From NCBI RefSeq assembly GCF_900583165.1, contig NZ_UTKY01000071.1:1-64000 (forward strand): a DNA stretch of 64,000 nucleotides, written 5' to 3'. The position numbers and the translations under genes are program-made. Position 1 is the stretch's first letter. Every line of letters begins with the position of its first letter. Below the pieces are notes generated by a model, which was not told where the DNA came from, ran no database searches, and was given only the letters and a program-made list of their open reading frames with translations. Of the stretch, positions 56,287-64,000 are shown in pieces. Source of the DNA: Pseudomonas viridiflava (lineage in GTDB: Bacteria > Pseudomonadota > Gammaproteobacteria > Pseudomonadales > Pseudomonadaceae).

Positions 56287-56436
56287 GTTGATCGCATTTC
56301 ACGCCGACAGCGGTTTCGGCTGGCTGGCGCCACCTTTCAGCTTTCCCGGCTGAGCCACCCCGCTGTTTCAGCCGGGATTCATCCCGCACAACCGACAAAA
56401 TAGCTCCACTGCCCAACCCCATGGACCCGTGCACCC

Positions 56437-57363
56437 ATGCAAACCACCAACACTGTCTTGATGATTCGCCCGGCGCGCTTTGCCTTCAACCCTGACACCG
56501 CGATCAACAACCGCTTCCAACGCCAACCCCTCGACCCGCTCGGTGCGCAGCAGAAAGCGCTGGAAGAGTTCGACGGCTATGTCGATACCCTGCGCCAGCA
56601 TGGCGTGGAAGTGCTGGTGGTGCAGGACACGCCGGCGCCCCATACCCCCGACTCGATCTTCCCCAATAACTGGTGGAGCAGCCACGCCGACGGCAGCCTG
56701 GTGCTGTACCCGATGGAAGGCCAGAACCGCCGGCTGGAACGCGACAAGGGTGTACTGCAAGTGTTGGAACAACGTTTTGCGATCAACAGCACCATCGACC
56801 TGAGCCACCTGGAACAACAGAATATCTTCCTCGAAGGCACCGGCAGCATGGTGCTCGACCGCCAGCACCGCATCAGCTATGCCTGCCATTCCGGGCGCAC
56901 CCACCATGACGCCCTGCGCCAGTTCGCCGAACGCCTCGACTATCAGCTCTGCGTATTTCACGCCGTCGACCGCCACCACGCGCCGATCTACCACAGCAAC
57001 GTGATGATGAGCGTAGGCCGCGACCTCTCGGTGGTGTGCCTGCAAGCGTTGCCCGACGCGACTGAGCGCCTGGCCCTGGAACGCTCCCTGCGCGACACCG
57101 GCAAAGACATCCTTGCCCTCGACTTTGATCAGCTCGAAGCCTTCGCCGGCAACATGCTTGAAGTGCACGACCGCGACGGGCAGCCGCTACTGGTGATGTC
57201 TGCCAGCGCCTGGGGCGCCCTGCAACCGGCGCAACGCCAGCATGTCGAGCGCCATACACGGCCGGTGGTGGTGAATATCGACAACATCGAACGCATCGGC
57301 GGCGGCAGTGCCCGCTGCATGCTGGCGGAAGTCCACCTGCCCGCCCGTCCCTCATTTCAATAA
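56437..57363 (+). CDS. CtlX-like arginine-deiminase-family hydrolase
   Basis: 308 aa of the guanidino-group-modifying/amidinotransferase superfamily, of the citrulline-utilisation (CtlX) type: DSIFPNNWWSSHADGSLVLYPM near the substrate site, YACHSGRTH, IYHSNVMMSVG with the catalytic His, and nucleophile C294 in GGGSARCMLAEV. Likely cleaves citrulline or a related compound to ornithine. Followed 11 bases later by ornithine cyclodeaminase, supporting the route citrulline to ornithine to proline. The start has a weak ribosome-binding site. Confidence 0.82.
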   Translation: MQTTNTVLMIRPARFAFNPDTAINNRFQRQPLDPLGAQQKALEEFDGYVDTLRQHGVEVLVVQDTPAPHTPDSIFPNNWWSSHADGSLVLYPMEGQNRRLERDKGVLQVLEQRFAINSTIDLSHLEQQNIFLEGTGSMVLDRQHRISYACHSGRTHHDALRQFAERLDYQLCVFHAVDRHHAPIYHSNVMMSVGRDLSVVCLQALPDATERLALERSLRDTGKDILALDFDQLEAFAGNMLEVHDRDGQPLLVMSASAWGALQPAQRQHVERHTRPVVVNIDNIERIGGGSARCMLAEVHLPARPSFQ

Positions 57364-57374
57364 GGAGTCTTGCC

Positions 57375-58421
57375 ATGACCCGTTACATCGACGTCAACGA
57401 CCTCAGCTACCTGGTTTCGCAAAAAGGCCTGCAAACCTGCATCAGCGAAATGGCCGAGTACATCCGCGCCGACTACCTGCGCTGGCAGGATTTCGAAAAG
57501 TGCGCGCGCCTGGCCAACCACTCGCCCGATGGCGTTATTGAGCTGATGCCGGTGTCGGACGCTTCGCTGTACGCCTTCAAATATGTAAACGGCCACCCGA
57601 AAAACACCCTGGCCGGGATGCTCACGGTCATGGCCTTCGGCGCCCTGGGGGATGTAGACACCGGCAAGCCCGTGCTGCTGGCGGAGATGACCCTGACCAC
57701 CGCAATCCGCACCGCCGCCACCTCGGCGCTGGTAGCGCGCTACCTGGCCCGCGACAACAGTCGCAGCATGGCGCTGATCGGCAACGGCTCCCAGAGTGAA
57801 TTCCAGGCGCTGGCCTTCCACGCGATGCTCGGCATCAATGAAATCCGCCTGTTCGATATCGATGCACAGGCTACCGCCAAACTGGCCGCCAACCTCAAGG
57901 CCTTCCCGGCGATCAAGGTGATCCTCGCCGCCAGCGTGGCCGAGGCGGTAAAAGGTGCCGACATCGTTACCACCGTCACCGCCGACAAAGCCTACGCAAC
58001 CATTCTGACTGACGAGATGATCGAACCCGGCATGCACCTCAACGCCGTGGGCGGCGACTGCCCCGGCAAAACCGAGCTGGACCGCCGTGTCGTCGAGCGC
58101 GCCCGGGTGATCGTCGAGTACGAGCCACAAAGCCGTATTGAAGGTGAGATCCAGCATATGCCAGAGGACTCGCCGGTGACAGAGCTGTGGCAAGTCATCA
58201 ACGGCCAGCAACCCGGCCGTGAGAACGCACGCCAAATCACCTTGTTCGACTCCGTCGGCTTTGCCATCGAAGACTACTCGGCCCTGCGGTATGTGCTGGA
58301 CGTGGCCAAAGCACTGGATATCGGTAGCGAACTGGAACTGGTACCCGACCTGGCCGACCCCAAAGACCTGTTCGCCCGCCTGGCCCAGCAACCCGTGGTA
58401 CAGCAGAAAAAGCGCGCCTGA
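57375..58421 (+). CDS. Ornithine cyclodeaminase
   Basis: 348 aa of the ornithine cyclodeaminase/mu-crystallin family. NAD site IGNGSQSEFQALAFH and catalytic Asp in GGDCPGKTELD. Converts ornithine to proline with loss of ammonia. Has a strong AAGGAG site. Operon with the CtlX-like gene; the ABC transporter genes that follow probably supply its substrate. Confidence 0.94.
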   Translation: MTRYIDVNDLSYLVSQKGLQTCISEMAEYIRADYLRWQDFEKCARLANHSPDGVIELMPVSDASLYAFKYVNGHPKNTLAGMLTVMAFGALGDVDTGKPVLLAEMTLTTAIRTAATSALVARYLARDNSRSMALIGNGSQSEFQALAFHAMLGINEIRLFDIDAQATAKLAANLKAFPAIKVILAASVAEAVKGADIVTTVTADKAYATILTDEMIEPGMHLNAVGGDCPGKTELDRRVVERARVIVEYEPQSRIEGEIQHMPEDSPVTELWQVINGQQPGRENARQITLFDSVGFAIEDYSALRYVLDVAKALDIGSELELVPDLADPKDLFARLAQQPVVQQKKRA

Positions 58422-58667
58422 GACCGCTCTGGCCTGCCCCTTTGCGTCAGAGGCGGGCCAGCTTTGCAGCACCGCAAAGCCGATTCAGCGGGTGTCACAG
58501 CCGATTCCGCTGCATTGCACTTTTTAACAGCGCAATTTGCGCTTCGTGCGAGGGGTAAACGACACAAAAAACGCACCACCATGAAGCATTCTCTCCCCCA
58601 ACAAAAAAGATTTGTTTCAACTTTCTTACTGCCCCTGACATCAATTACAAAATATAGGGACCACACC

Positions 58668-59447
58668 ATGACTCCATTGCGATCACTGTTCGCTGCGTTG
58701 CTGTTGCCACTGTGCGCCACTGCGGCCCAGGCCCAAGAGTGGAAAGAAATCCGCTTTGGGGTATTCCCCGAATACCCGCCTTTCGAATCCGTGGCCGCCG
58801 ACGGCAGCCTGCAAGGCTTCGACATCGAATTGGGCAACGCCATCTGCGCCAAGCTCGAAGTGAAATGCACCTGGGTACACAACGAATTTGACGGCATGAT
58901 CCCAGCCCTGCGTGCACGCAAGTTCGACGCCATCATGTCGTCCATGGCCGTCACCCCAGCGCGTGAAAAAGTCATCGACTTTACCGACCGCCTCTTCCTC
59001 AGCCCGACGTCGGTGATCACGCGCAAGAGCGCCGAGTTCGGCGATACCCCGGAGTCGTTGAAAGGCAAACAAGTCGGCGTGCTGCAAGGCTCGCTGCAAG
59101 AAGCCTATGCCCGTGCCCACCTGGCCAAGCTCGGCGCGCAGATCAAGGCGTACCAGTCCCAGGAGCAGAACTACGCCGACCTGCAGAACGGCCGCCTCGA
59201 CGCGACCCTGACCGACAAGCTTGAAGCCCAGCTCAACTTCCTGTCCAAGCCCGAAGGCGCCGATTTCAAGACCGGCCCGGCCTTCAAGGACCCGACGTTG
59301 CCGCTGGACATCGCCATGGGCTTGCGCAAGAACGACCAGGACTTACGGACGCTGATCAATAAGGGCATTGCGGCCGTGCAGGCGGATGGCACCTACGCGC
59401 AGATCCAGAAGAAGTATTTCGGGGATCAGGATATCTACAACGAGTAA
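58668..59447 (+). CDS. Periplasmic binding protein for a basic/polar amino acid
   Basis: 259 aa with signal peptide (LFAALLLPLCATAAQA). Family 3 solute-binding protein: IRFGVFPEYPPFESVAADGS is split by the ligand-binding residues, then GFDIELGNAIC, CTWVHNEFDGMIPALRARKFD and REKVIDFTD, as in lysine/arginine/ornithine receptors. ATG 58668 preceded by AGGGA. The first ABC component; receptors for ornithine or citrulline are plausible given the upstream genes. Confidence 0.92.
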   Translation: MTPLRSLFAALLLPLCATAAQAQEWKEIRFGVFPEYPPFESVAADGSLQGFDIELGNAICAKLEVKCTWVHNEFDGMIPALRARKFDAIMSSMAVTPAREKVIDFTDRLFLSPTSVITRKSAEFGDTPESLKGKQVGVLQGSLQEAYARAHLAKLGAQIKAYQSQEQNYADLQNGRLDATLTDKLEAQLNFLSKPEGADFKTGPAFKDPTLPLDIAMGLRKNDQDLRTLINKGIAAVQADGTYAQIQKKYFGDQDIYNE

Positions 59448-59478
59448 TGCCACTGCCTTCCAGTGGGCACTGGCTTTG

Positions 59479-59566
59479 GTGGGAGGGGGCTTGCCCCCGA
59501 TAGCGGTGGGTCAGCTGATACACCTGTTACTGACACACCCTCATCGGGGGCAAGCCCCCTCCCACA
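59479..59566. repeat. REPIN inside the ABC operon
   Basis: Standard REPIN with spacer GCGGTGGGTCAG / CTGACACACCC. Lies between the binding-protein and first permease genes. Confidence 0.92.
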
Positions 59567-59614
59567 AAAAGCCTCTTGCACAATAAATCTGTGCGCTCCA
59601 TCGAGATGCTTCCA

Positions 59615-60316
59615 ATGAATGAACTCCTCAACCTGCAAGGCTACGGCCCCATGCTGGCCCAGGGTGCCTGGATGACGCTCAAGCTGGCGTTCCTCGCCCT
59701 GGCCCTGAGCCTCACCCTCGGCCTGATCGCCGCCGGCGCCAAGCTTTCGAGCGCCAAATGGCTGCGAGTCCCGGCCACGCTCTACACCACACTGATCCGC
59801 AGCGTGCCAGACCTGGTGCTGATCCTGCTGATCTTCTACAGCCTGCAACTGTGGCTCAACGACCTGACCGAGATGGTTGGCTGGGACTACTTTGAAATCG
59901 ACCCCTTTACCGCCGGCGTGGTGACTTTGGGGTTTATCTACGGCGCGTATTTCACCGAGAACTTTCGCGGCGCGATCCTCAGCGTGCCAGTGGGCCAGCT
60001 GGAAGCGGCTACCGCCTACGGCTTGAGCCGCTGGCAGCGCTTTCACCTGGTGCTGTTCCCGCAACTGATGCGCTTTGCCTTGCCGGGCCTGGGCAATAAC
60101 TGGCTGGTGCTGCTCAAGAGCACGGCGCTGGTGTCGATCATCGGCCTGTCAGACCTGGTGAAAGCGGCGCAAAACGCCGGCAAGACCACCAACGAGCCGC
60201 TGTATTTCCTGATCCTCGCCGGCTTGGTCTACCTGGTGATCACGACCCTCTCCAACCGCATCTTCAAGCGCCTCGAACGGCGCTACAACCTCGGCATCAA
60301 GGGGATGGCGCGATGA
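59615..60316 (+). CDS. ABC transporter permease, HisQ/ArtQ-type
   Basis: 233 aa, about five membrane helices with an EAA-type loop (EAATAYGLSRWQRFHLVLFPQ). First of two permeases for polar amino acids. ATG 59615 chosen, MNELLNLQGYGPML being the family-like N-terminus; starts at 59606 and 59576 are possible. ATGA overlap with the next permease. Confidence 0.9.
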   Translation: MNELLNLQGYGPMLAQGAWMTLKLAFLALALSLTLGLIAAGAKLSSAKWLRVPATLYTTLIRSVPDLVLILLIFYSLQLWLNDLTEMVGWDYFEIDPFTAGVVTLGFIYGAYFTENFRGAILSVPVGQLEAATAYGLSRWQRFHLVLFPQLMRFALPGLGNNWLVLLKSTALVSIIGLSDLVKAAQNAGKTTNEPLYFLILAGLVYLVITTLSNRIFKRLERRYNLGIKGMAR

Positions 60317-61026
60317 TCGAACTGTTCCAACAATATGGCCTGGCTTACCTGTTCAGCGACGGCGCGGGGTTGTCCGGCGTCGCCATGACGCTATGGCTGT
60401 TCATCATTTCGGTGGTGTGCGGTTTTTTCCTGTCGATCCCCCTGGCCCTGGCGCGGGTATCCGAGCACTTCTGGTTGCGCTGGCCGGTGGAGGTCTACAC
60501 CTACCTGTTTCGCGGCACGCCGCTGTATATCCAATTGCTGATTTGCTACACCGGGCTGTACAGCCTGGAGGTGGTGCAGGACAACGCCCTGCTCAACCAG
60601 TTTTTCCGCAATGCACTGAACTGCACCCTGCTGGCATTTGTGCTGAACACCTGCGCCTACACCGTGGAAATCTTTGCCGGGGCAATCCGCAACATCCCCC
60701 ATGGCGAGATCGAAGCGGCCCGCGCCTATGGCCTGCACGGCTGGCGGCTAAACCTGTTTGTGGTCGTACCGGCCGCCTTGCGCCGTGCATTGCCGGCCTA
60801 CAGCAATGAAATGATCCTGATGCTGCACGCAACCTCCCTGGCCTTTACCGCCACGGTTGCCGACATTCTCAAGGTGGCCCGCGACGCCAATGCCGAGACG
60901 TTCCTGACGTTCCAGGCCTTTGGCATCGCCGCCCTGCTCTACATGCTGCTGTCCTTTGCACTGGTGGGCCTGTTTAGACTGGCCGAACGTCGCTGGATGC
61001 GTTTTCTTGTTCCTACCCGAGGCTAA
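60313..61026 (+). CDS. ABC transporter permease, HisM/ArtM-type
   Basis: 237 aa, five or six membrane segments with EAARAYGLHGWRLNLFVVVPA as the EAA loop and LFRGTPLYIQLLI. Partner of the preceding permease; the stop lies 3 bases before the ATPase gene. Confidence 0.91.
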   Translation: MIELFQQYGLAYLFSDGAGLSGVAMTLWLFIISVVCGFFLSIPLALARVSEHFWLRWPVEVYTYLFRGTPLYIQLLICYTGLYSLEVVQDNALLNQFFRNALNCTLLAFVLNTCAYTVEIFAGAIRNIPHGEIEAARAYGLHGWRLNLFVVVPAALRRALPAYSNEMILMLHATSLAFTATVADILKVARDANAETFLTFQAFGIAALLYMLLSFALVGLFRLAERRWMRFLVPTRG

Positions 61027-61029
61027 CCC

Positions 61030-61860
61030 ATGAATCAGTCCGCGCAGGCCCTGGCCGCTTATCCTGTTGATGCACCTGTTGCCAAACCCGCCACCGCAGC
61101 CGTCAAGCTGCAAGTCGAAGGCATCCACAAACGCTACGGCGAGCATGAAGTACTCAAGGGCGTATCCCTCAACGCCCGCAATGGCGATGTGATCAGCCTG
61201 ATTGGCGCCAGCGGTTCGGGCAAAAGCACGATGCTGCGCTGTATCAACTTCCTCGAACAGCCGGACGCCGGGGTGATCACCCTGGACGGCATCAGCATCC
61301 AAATGCAGCAAGGCCGTGCCGGCACTCGCGCGCCGCACCAGGCCCAACTGCAAAACCTGCGTACGCGCCTGGCCATGGTGTTCCAGCACTTCAACCTGTG
61401 GAGCCACATGACCGTGTTGGAGAACATCACCATGGCCCCGCGCCGGGTGCTGGGCGTCAGCGCCGCCGAAGCAGAAAACCGCGCGCGCCTGTACCTGGAC
61501 AAGGTCGGCCTGCCGGGTCGCGTGGCGGATCAATACCCGGCTTTCCTGTCGGGTGGCCAACAACAGCGCGTGGCGATTGCCCGTGCCCTGGCCATGGAAC
61601 CGGAGATCATCCTGTTCGATGAGCCCACCTCAGCCCTCGACCCGGAGCTTGTGGGAGAAGTCCTCAAAGTCATACAGACGCTGGCCGAGGAAGGTCGTAC
61701 CATGCTGATGGTCACCCACGAGATGGGCTTTGCCCGCCAGGTGTCCAGCCAAGTGCTGTTCTTGCATCAGGGTCGCGTCGAGGAGCAAGGCGGCGCGGAG
61801 ATCCTCGACCACCCCAACAGCGAGCGCTTGCAGCAATTTCTTTCTAACCGTTTGAAGTGA
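61030..61860 (+). CDS. ABC transporter ATPase, HisP-type
   Basis: 276 aa: Walker A GASGSGKST, signature LSGGQQQRVAIARAL, Walker B IILFDEPTSALDPE and the H-loop TMLMVTHEMGFAR. HisP/ArtP-like, with ~22 extra residues at the N-terminus before the family core. Energises uptake of the basic or polar amino acid, most likely ornithine, citrulline or arginine. Confidence 0.94.
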   Translation: MNQSAQALAAYPVDAPVAKPATAAVKLQVEGIHKRYGEHEVLKGVSLNARNGDVISLIGASGSGKSTMLRCINFLEQPDAGVITLDGISIQMQQGRAGTRAPHQAQLQNLRTRLAMVFQHFNLWSHMTVLENITMAPRRVLGVSAAEAENRARLYLDKVGLPGRVADQYPAFLSGGQQQRVAIARALAMEPEIILFDEPTSALDPELVGEVLKVIQTLAEEGRTMLMVTHEMGFARQVSSQVLFLHQGRVEEQGGAEILDHPNSERLQQFLSNRLK

Positions 61861-61864
61861 ACCC

Positions 61865-62362
61865 ATGGATACCAAGGCCAACGGACCCCATTCCTCCCCC
61901 GTGCTGGATCGCATCGATGAAGCCATCATCGAAGTGTTGCGACACCAGGGGCGCATCACCTACGAAAAGCTGTCCTCGCTGGTACACCTCACGCCTAGGC
62001 CCTGCCTGGAAAGGGTGCGCAAGCTGGAACGGCGCGGCGTGATCCGGGGGTATGGGGCGATCATCGATGTGCAGATGGTCTCACCGGGGCTGTCACTGCT
62101 GGTGCTGGTGGCCTTGTCCAACCAGAGCGGGCGTTCGGCGCAAAAAGCCTTCGAGGCGTGCGTGAAGGCTTGCCCACAGGTGTTCGAATGCCAACTAATC
62201 AGCGGCCCGTTCGACTACAGCTTGCGCATGCGCTGCCGGGATATGGAGCATTACCGGGTGCTGACGGAGACCTGGTTGAACAATGATGAACTGCATATCG
62301 ATAAGTTGGTGGCGCATCCTGAGTTGGCGGTCGTGAAAAATACCGCGACTGAGCTGGCCTGA
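61865..62362 (+). CDS. Lrp/AsnC-family regulator
   Basis: 165 aa. HTH (RIDEAIIEVLRHQGRITYEK; LTPRPCLERVRKLERRG) and RAM domain (CQLISGPFDYSLRMRC). Four bases after the ATPase gene, so it belongs to the operon, and probably responds to ornithine, citrulline or arginine to control it. Confidence 0.92.
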   Translation: MDTKANGPHSSPVLDRIDEAIIEVLRHQGRITYEKLSSLVHLTPRPCLERVRKLERRGVIRGYGAIIDVQMVSPGLSLLVLVALSNQSGRSAQKAFEACVKACPQVFECQLISGPFDYSLRMRCRDMEHYRVLTETWLNNDELHIDKLVAHPELAVVKNTATELA

Positions 62363-62391
62363 AACCCAACCTTCCAGACACCGAAAGCCCG

Positions 62392-62480
62392 GTGGGAGGG
62401 GGCTTGCCCCCGATAGCTGAGTGTCAGCTAAACATCACTAGACTGATACACCGCCATCGGGGGCAAGCTTCCTCCCACAT
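62392..62480. repeat. REPIN overlapping the 3' end of the DUF4130 gene
   Basis: Standard REPIN; the right REP is slightly altered (GGCAAGCTTCCTCCCACAT). The stop and last codons of the gene on the minus strand lie within it. Confidence 0.9.
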
Positions 62481-63309
62481 CGATCGGGTTCCCAATTCTT
62501 TTTCCAGGTTTGGCCCCGATCAACTTCGCCTGCCCATCCTTCTGCTTCCCCGTCCGCGCCTCGCTGATCAGCCCCGGTATCAACTTGCCCTCCGGCAGAT
62601 TCTTCCAGAAACGGCTGGGCAGATGCCCCTCCATCACCTTGGGGTTCAACCGCGCCGGGTTGAAGATATGGCTGTAATAGGTCAACCACATGTCGCTGTG
62701 GGGGTCGTCGACATTCTGCGCCAACTGCCGCCATGCTTCAGGGCACTCGCGTTGATGAATAAGTTGCTCGCCGTCGTAATACACCCCATCCAACGGCGTG
62801 GCGATCATCCAGCGATGGCGCCCCATGCGCCCGACAAAATGCTGGCTGGCGGATTTCAGAATGTCGTGCGCCGGCTCATGCCACGCCACGTATTGCGGCA
62901 ATTCGGCGCCCGCCTCAACCGGCAGCGCAATAAACCGTACAAACGCATGCAGGTGGTGGGCTTCGCGGCTCACCTGCTTGATGCGCCGTTGCAACTCACT
63001 GCCCAGTTTGTCCCCCGCCAGCATCGCCGTGCGGTCGCCATGGCTGACACGCCACAACACTTCATAGAGCAAGCTCCAGCGTTGGTCGCCGTGGTAACAG
63101 GCCGCGGACTCCAGCAATTCCAGCAGCGCCTTGGGCACTCGGGTCTGAAACGGCCCTAGGCCTTCGGGGATCGGCTGATCAGTCGCAAACAGATCCGCCA
63201 CTTCAGCCTCGCCCCAGCTGACCTGGCTGGGGTCTACCTGGTGGCTGAGCAGCCAGCGCGCCTGTTCGCGCCAGGTGCTGAACAAGTTGTCGCATTCCAG
63301 GCTGATCAT
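62428..63309 (-). CDS. DUF4130 / TIGR03915-type protein, partner of radical-SAM DNA repair protein
   Basis: 293 aa. The family is named by its pairing with a radical-SAM protein thought to modify or repair DNA; function unproven. Conserved-looking segments include VLWRVSHGDRTAML, FVRFIALP, FVGRMGRHRWMIATP and YYDGEQL. The last ~15 residues (GGSLPPMAVYQSSDV) are encoded by REPIN sequence, so the natural C-terminus has been replaced or extended. ATG 63309 overlaps the partner stop (TGATG-type junction); GTG 63315 is an alternative. Confidence 0.82.
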   Translation of the reverse strand: MISLECDNLFSTWREQARWLLSHQVDPSQVSWGEAEVADLFATDQPIPEGLGPFQTRVPKALLELLESAACYHGDQRWSLLYEVLWRVSHGDRTAMLAGDKLGSELQRRIKQVSREAHHLHAFVRFIALPVEAGAELPQYVAWHEPAHDILKSASQHFVGRMGRHRWMIATPLDGVYYDGEQLIHQRECPEAWRQLAQNVDDPHSDMWLTYYSHIFNPARLNPKVMEGHLPSRFWKNLPEGKLIPGLISEARTGKQKDGQAKLIGAKPGKRIGNPIDVGGSLPPMAVYQSSDV

Positions 63310-64000
63310 CCCCACAACCCCATTTGTTGCGGCTGCGGACGGTCGCGCAGTTGCTCACGCAGCAGCACGCTGGTGCTGTCGGCCTGTTGCGGGTGGTAGT
63401 CGCTGGTGATGAAAAACGGTTTGGCCTTGGCCAGCACGCATCGCATGCGGGCCAGGTCTTCAAAGCGGATCTTGCGTTCGCGGCGCAGGTCTACGAGGCG
63501 CTGGGTGGTGCGCAGGCCAATACCGGGGATACGCGCGATCAAGGTGGGTTCGGCGCGGTTCAAGTCCAGGGGGAATACCTCGCGATGCTCCAGCGCCCAG
63601 GCCAGCTTGGGGTCGATATCCAGGGCCAGATGGCCGGGGCCTTCGAACAATTCGTTGGCGCTGAACCCGTAGCTGCGCAGCAGGAAGTCAGCCTGGTACA
63701 GGCGATGCTCGCGCATCAAAGGCGGCGCCGCCAGAGGCACGCTTTTCGGGCTGTTGGGGATGGGGCTGAACGCCGAATAATACACGCGGCGCAGTTTGAA
63801 ACTGCCGTACAACGCCTCGGCGCCATGGAGGATGGTGCTGTCGTCGGTGTCGTCGGCGCCGACGATCAACTGAGTACTTTGCCCGGCCGGAGCGAAACGC
63901 GGCGCACGCGGCTCGTTGAGCACTGTTTGCTCACCGGTGTAGATGGTCTGCATAGCCTGCTTAATCGACACCACCGTTTTTTCCGGCGCCAGGGTTTTCA
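63306..64000 (-). CDS. Putative DNA modification/repair radical-SAM protein (C-terminal part, N-terminus beyond window)
   Basis: About 230 codons are visible and the frame is open to the window edge, so the N-terminal radical-SAM core with its CxxxCxxC cluster lies outside. The C-terminal part has SAM-domain end features (IVGADDTDDSTIL; GSFKLRRVYYSAF) and a helix-hairpin-helix-like DNA-binding motif (ARIPGIGLRTTQRLVDLRR). Paired by overlap with the DUF4130 gene. The length and end region match this family. Confidence 0.82.
   Translation of the reverse strand, partial: KTLAPEKTVVSIKQAMQTIYTGEQTVLNEPRAPRFAPAGQSTQLIVGADDTDDSTILHGAEALYGSFKLRRVYYSAFSPIPNSPKSVPLAAPPLMREHRLYQADFLLRSYGFSANELFEGPGHLALDIDPKLAWALEHREVFPLDLNRAEPTLIARIPGIGLRTTQRLVDLRRERKIRFEDLARMRCVLAKAKPFFITSDYHPQQADSTSVLLREQLRDRPQPQQMGLWG

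Overview
The window looks like a chromosomal segment of a fluorescent Pseudomonas (P. fluorescens / P. putida lineage). The evidence is the high GC content, the dense REP/REPIN palindromes (GTGGGAGGGGG-CTTG-CCCCCGAT type), and gene neighbourhoods typical of that group: bkd, the ped quinoprotein alcohol cluster, reductive pyrimidine degradation, OprD-type porins. I see no rRNA, tRNA, CRISPR or prophage. The only mobile DNA recognised is the 3' end of an IS3-family element at the left edge, which lies inside a REP palindrome.

Layout. (1) 1-7212: IS3 end, then reductive pyrimidine/hydantoin catabolism (NCS1 permease, dihydropyrimidinase, PreT/PreA-type dihydropyrimidine dehydrogenase, TetR/RutR-like regulator). 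(2) 7329-8555: CopC-CopD copper pair. (3) 8818-15928: hexuronate module (OprD porin, uronate dehydrogenase, SMP-30 lactonase, TRAP transporter DctPQM, aldose-1-epimerase-like mutarotase). (4) 16040-20534: EmrA/EmrB-type exporter pair and an SLC13/DASS anion transporter. (5) 20695-43550: a ~23-kb PQQ-dependent alcohol oxidation (ped/exa/erc) cluster: hybrid kinase ErcS, Fe-ADH ErcA, an orphan 23-aa PqqA, aldehyde dehydrogenase, a lanthanide-type quinoprotein ADH (PedH-like), the quinoprotein-associated MBL / SoxYZ-like / periplasmic binding proteins, cytochrome c550, a calcium-type quinoprotein ADH (PedE-like), pentapeptide protein, PedS2/PedR2-type two-component system, a PQQ-associated ABC exporter module, AgmR/PedR1-type regulator, and a NahK-like hybrid kinase with a NosP-like FIST protein. 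(6) 43824-48220: porin, TauE, sulfide:quinone oxidoreductase and a Blh-type persulfide dioxygenase. (7) 48347-55193: Lrp-type BkdR, the branched-chain keto-acid dehydrogenase operon bkdA1A2B-lpdV, and ilvE. (8) 55258-62362: double-GNAT protein, CtlX-like hydrolase, ornithine cyclodeaminase, polar amino-acid ABC transporter and Lrp/AsnC regulator, suggesting citrulline/ornithine to proline catabolism. (9) 62428-64000: a DUF4130-family protein and the C-terminal part of a radical-SAM putative DNA repair/modification protein, cut by the window edge.

How the genes work together: PedH and PedE oxidise alcohols in the periplasm with PQQ and pass electrons to the cytochrome; the aldehyde dehydrogenase handles the aldehyde; several regulators feed in. 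The most interesting signals are in the non-coding DNA of this cluster. One palindrome family (CTA.T.CCTTGGTA.TG) lies upstream of five separate transcription units. A second one (GGAA-N2/3-TTCC cores) lies upstream of PedH, PedE and pqqA only. Also notable are an unlisted 38-aa membrane/secreted peptide ORF directly ahead of the sensor kinase and a REPIN in which both arms carry the same insertion.
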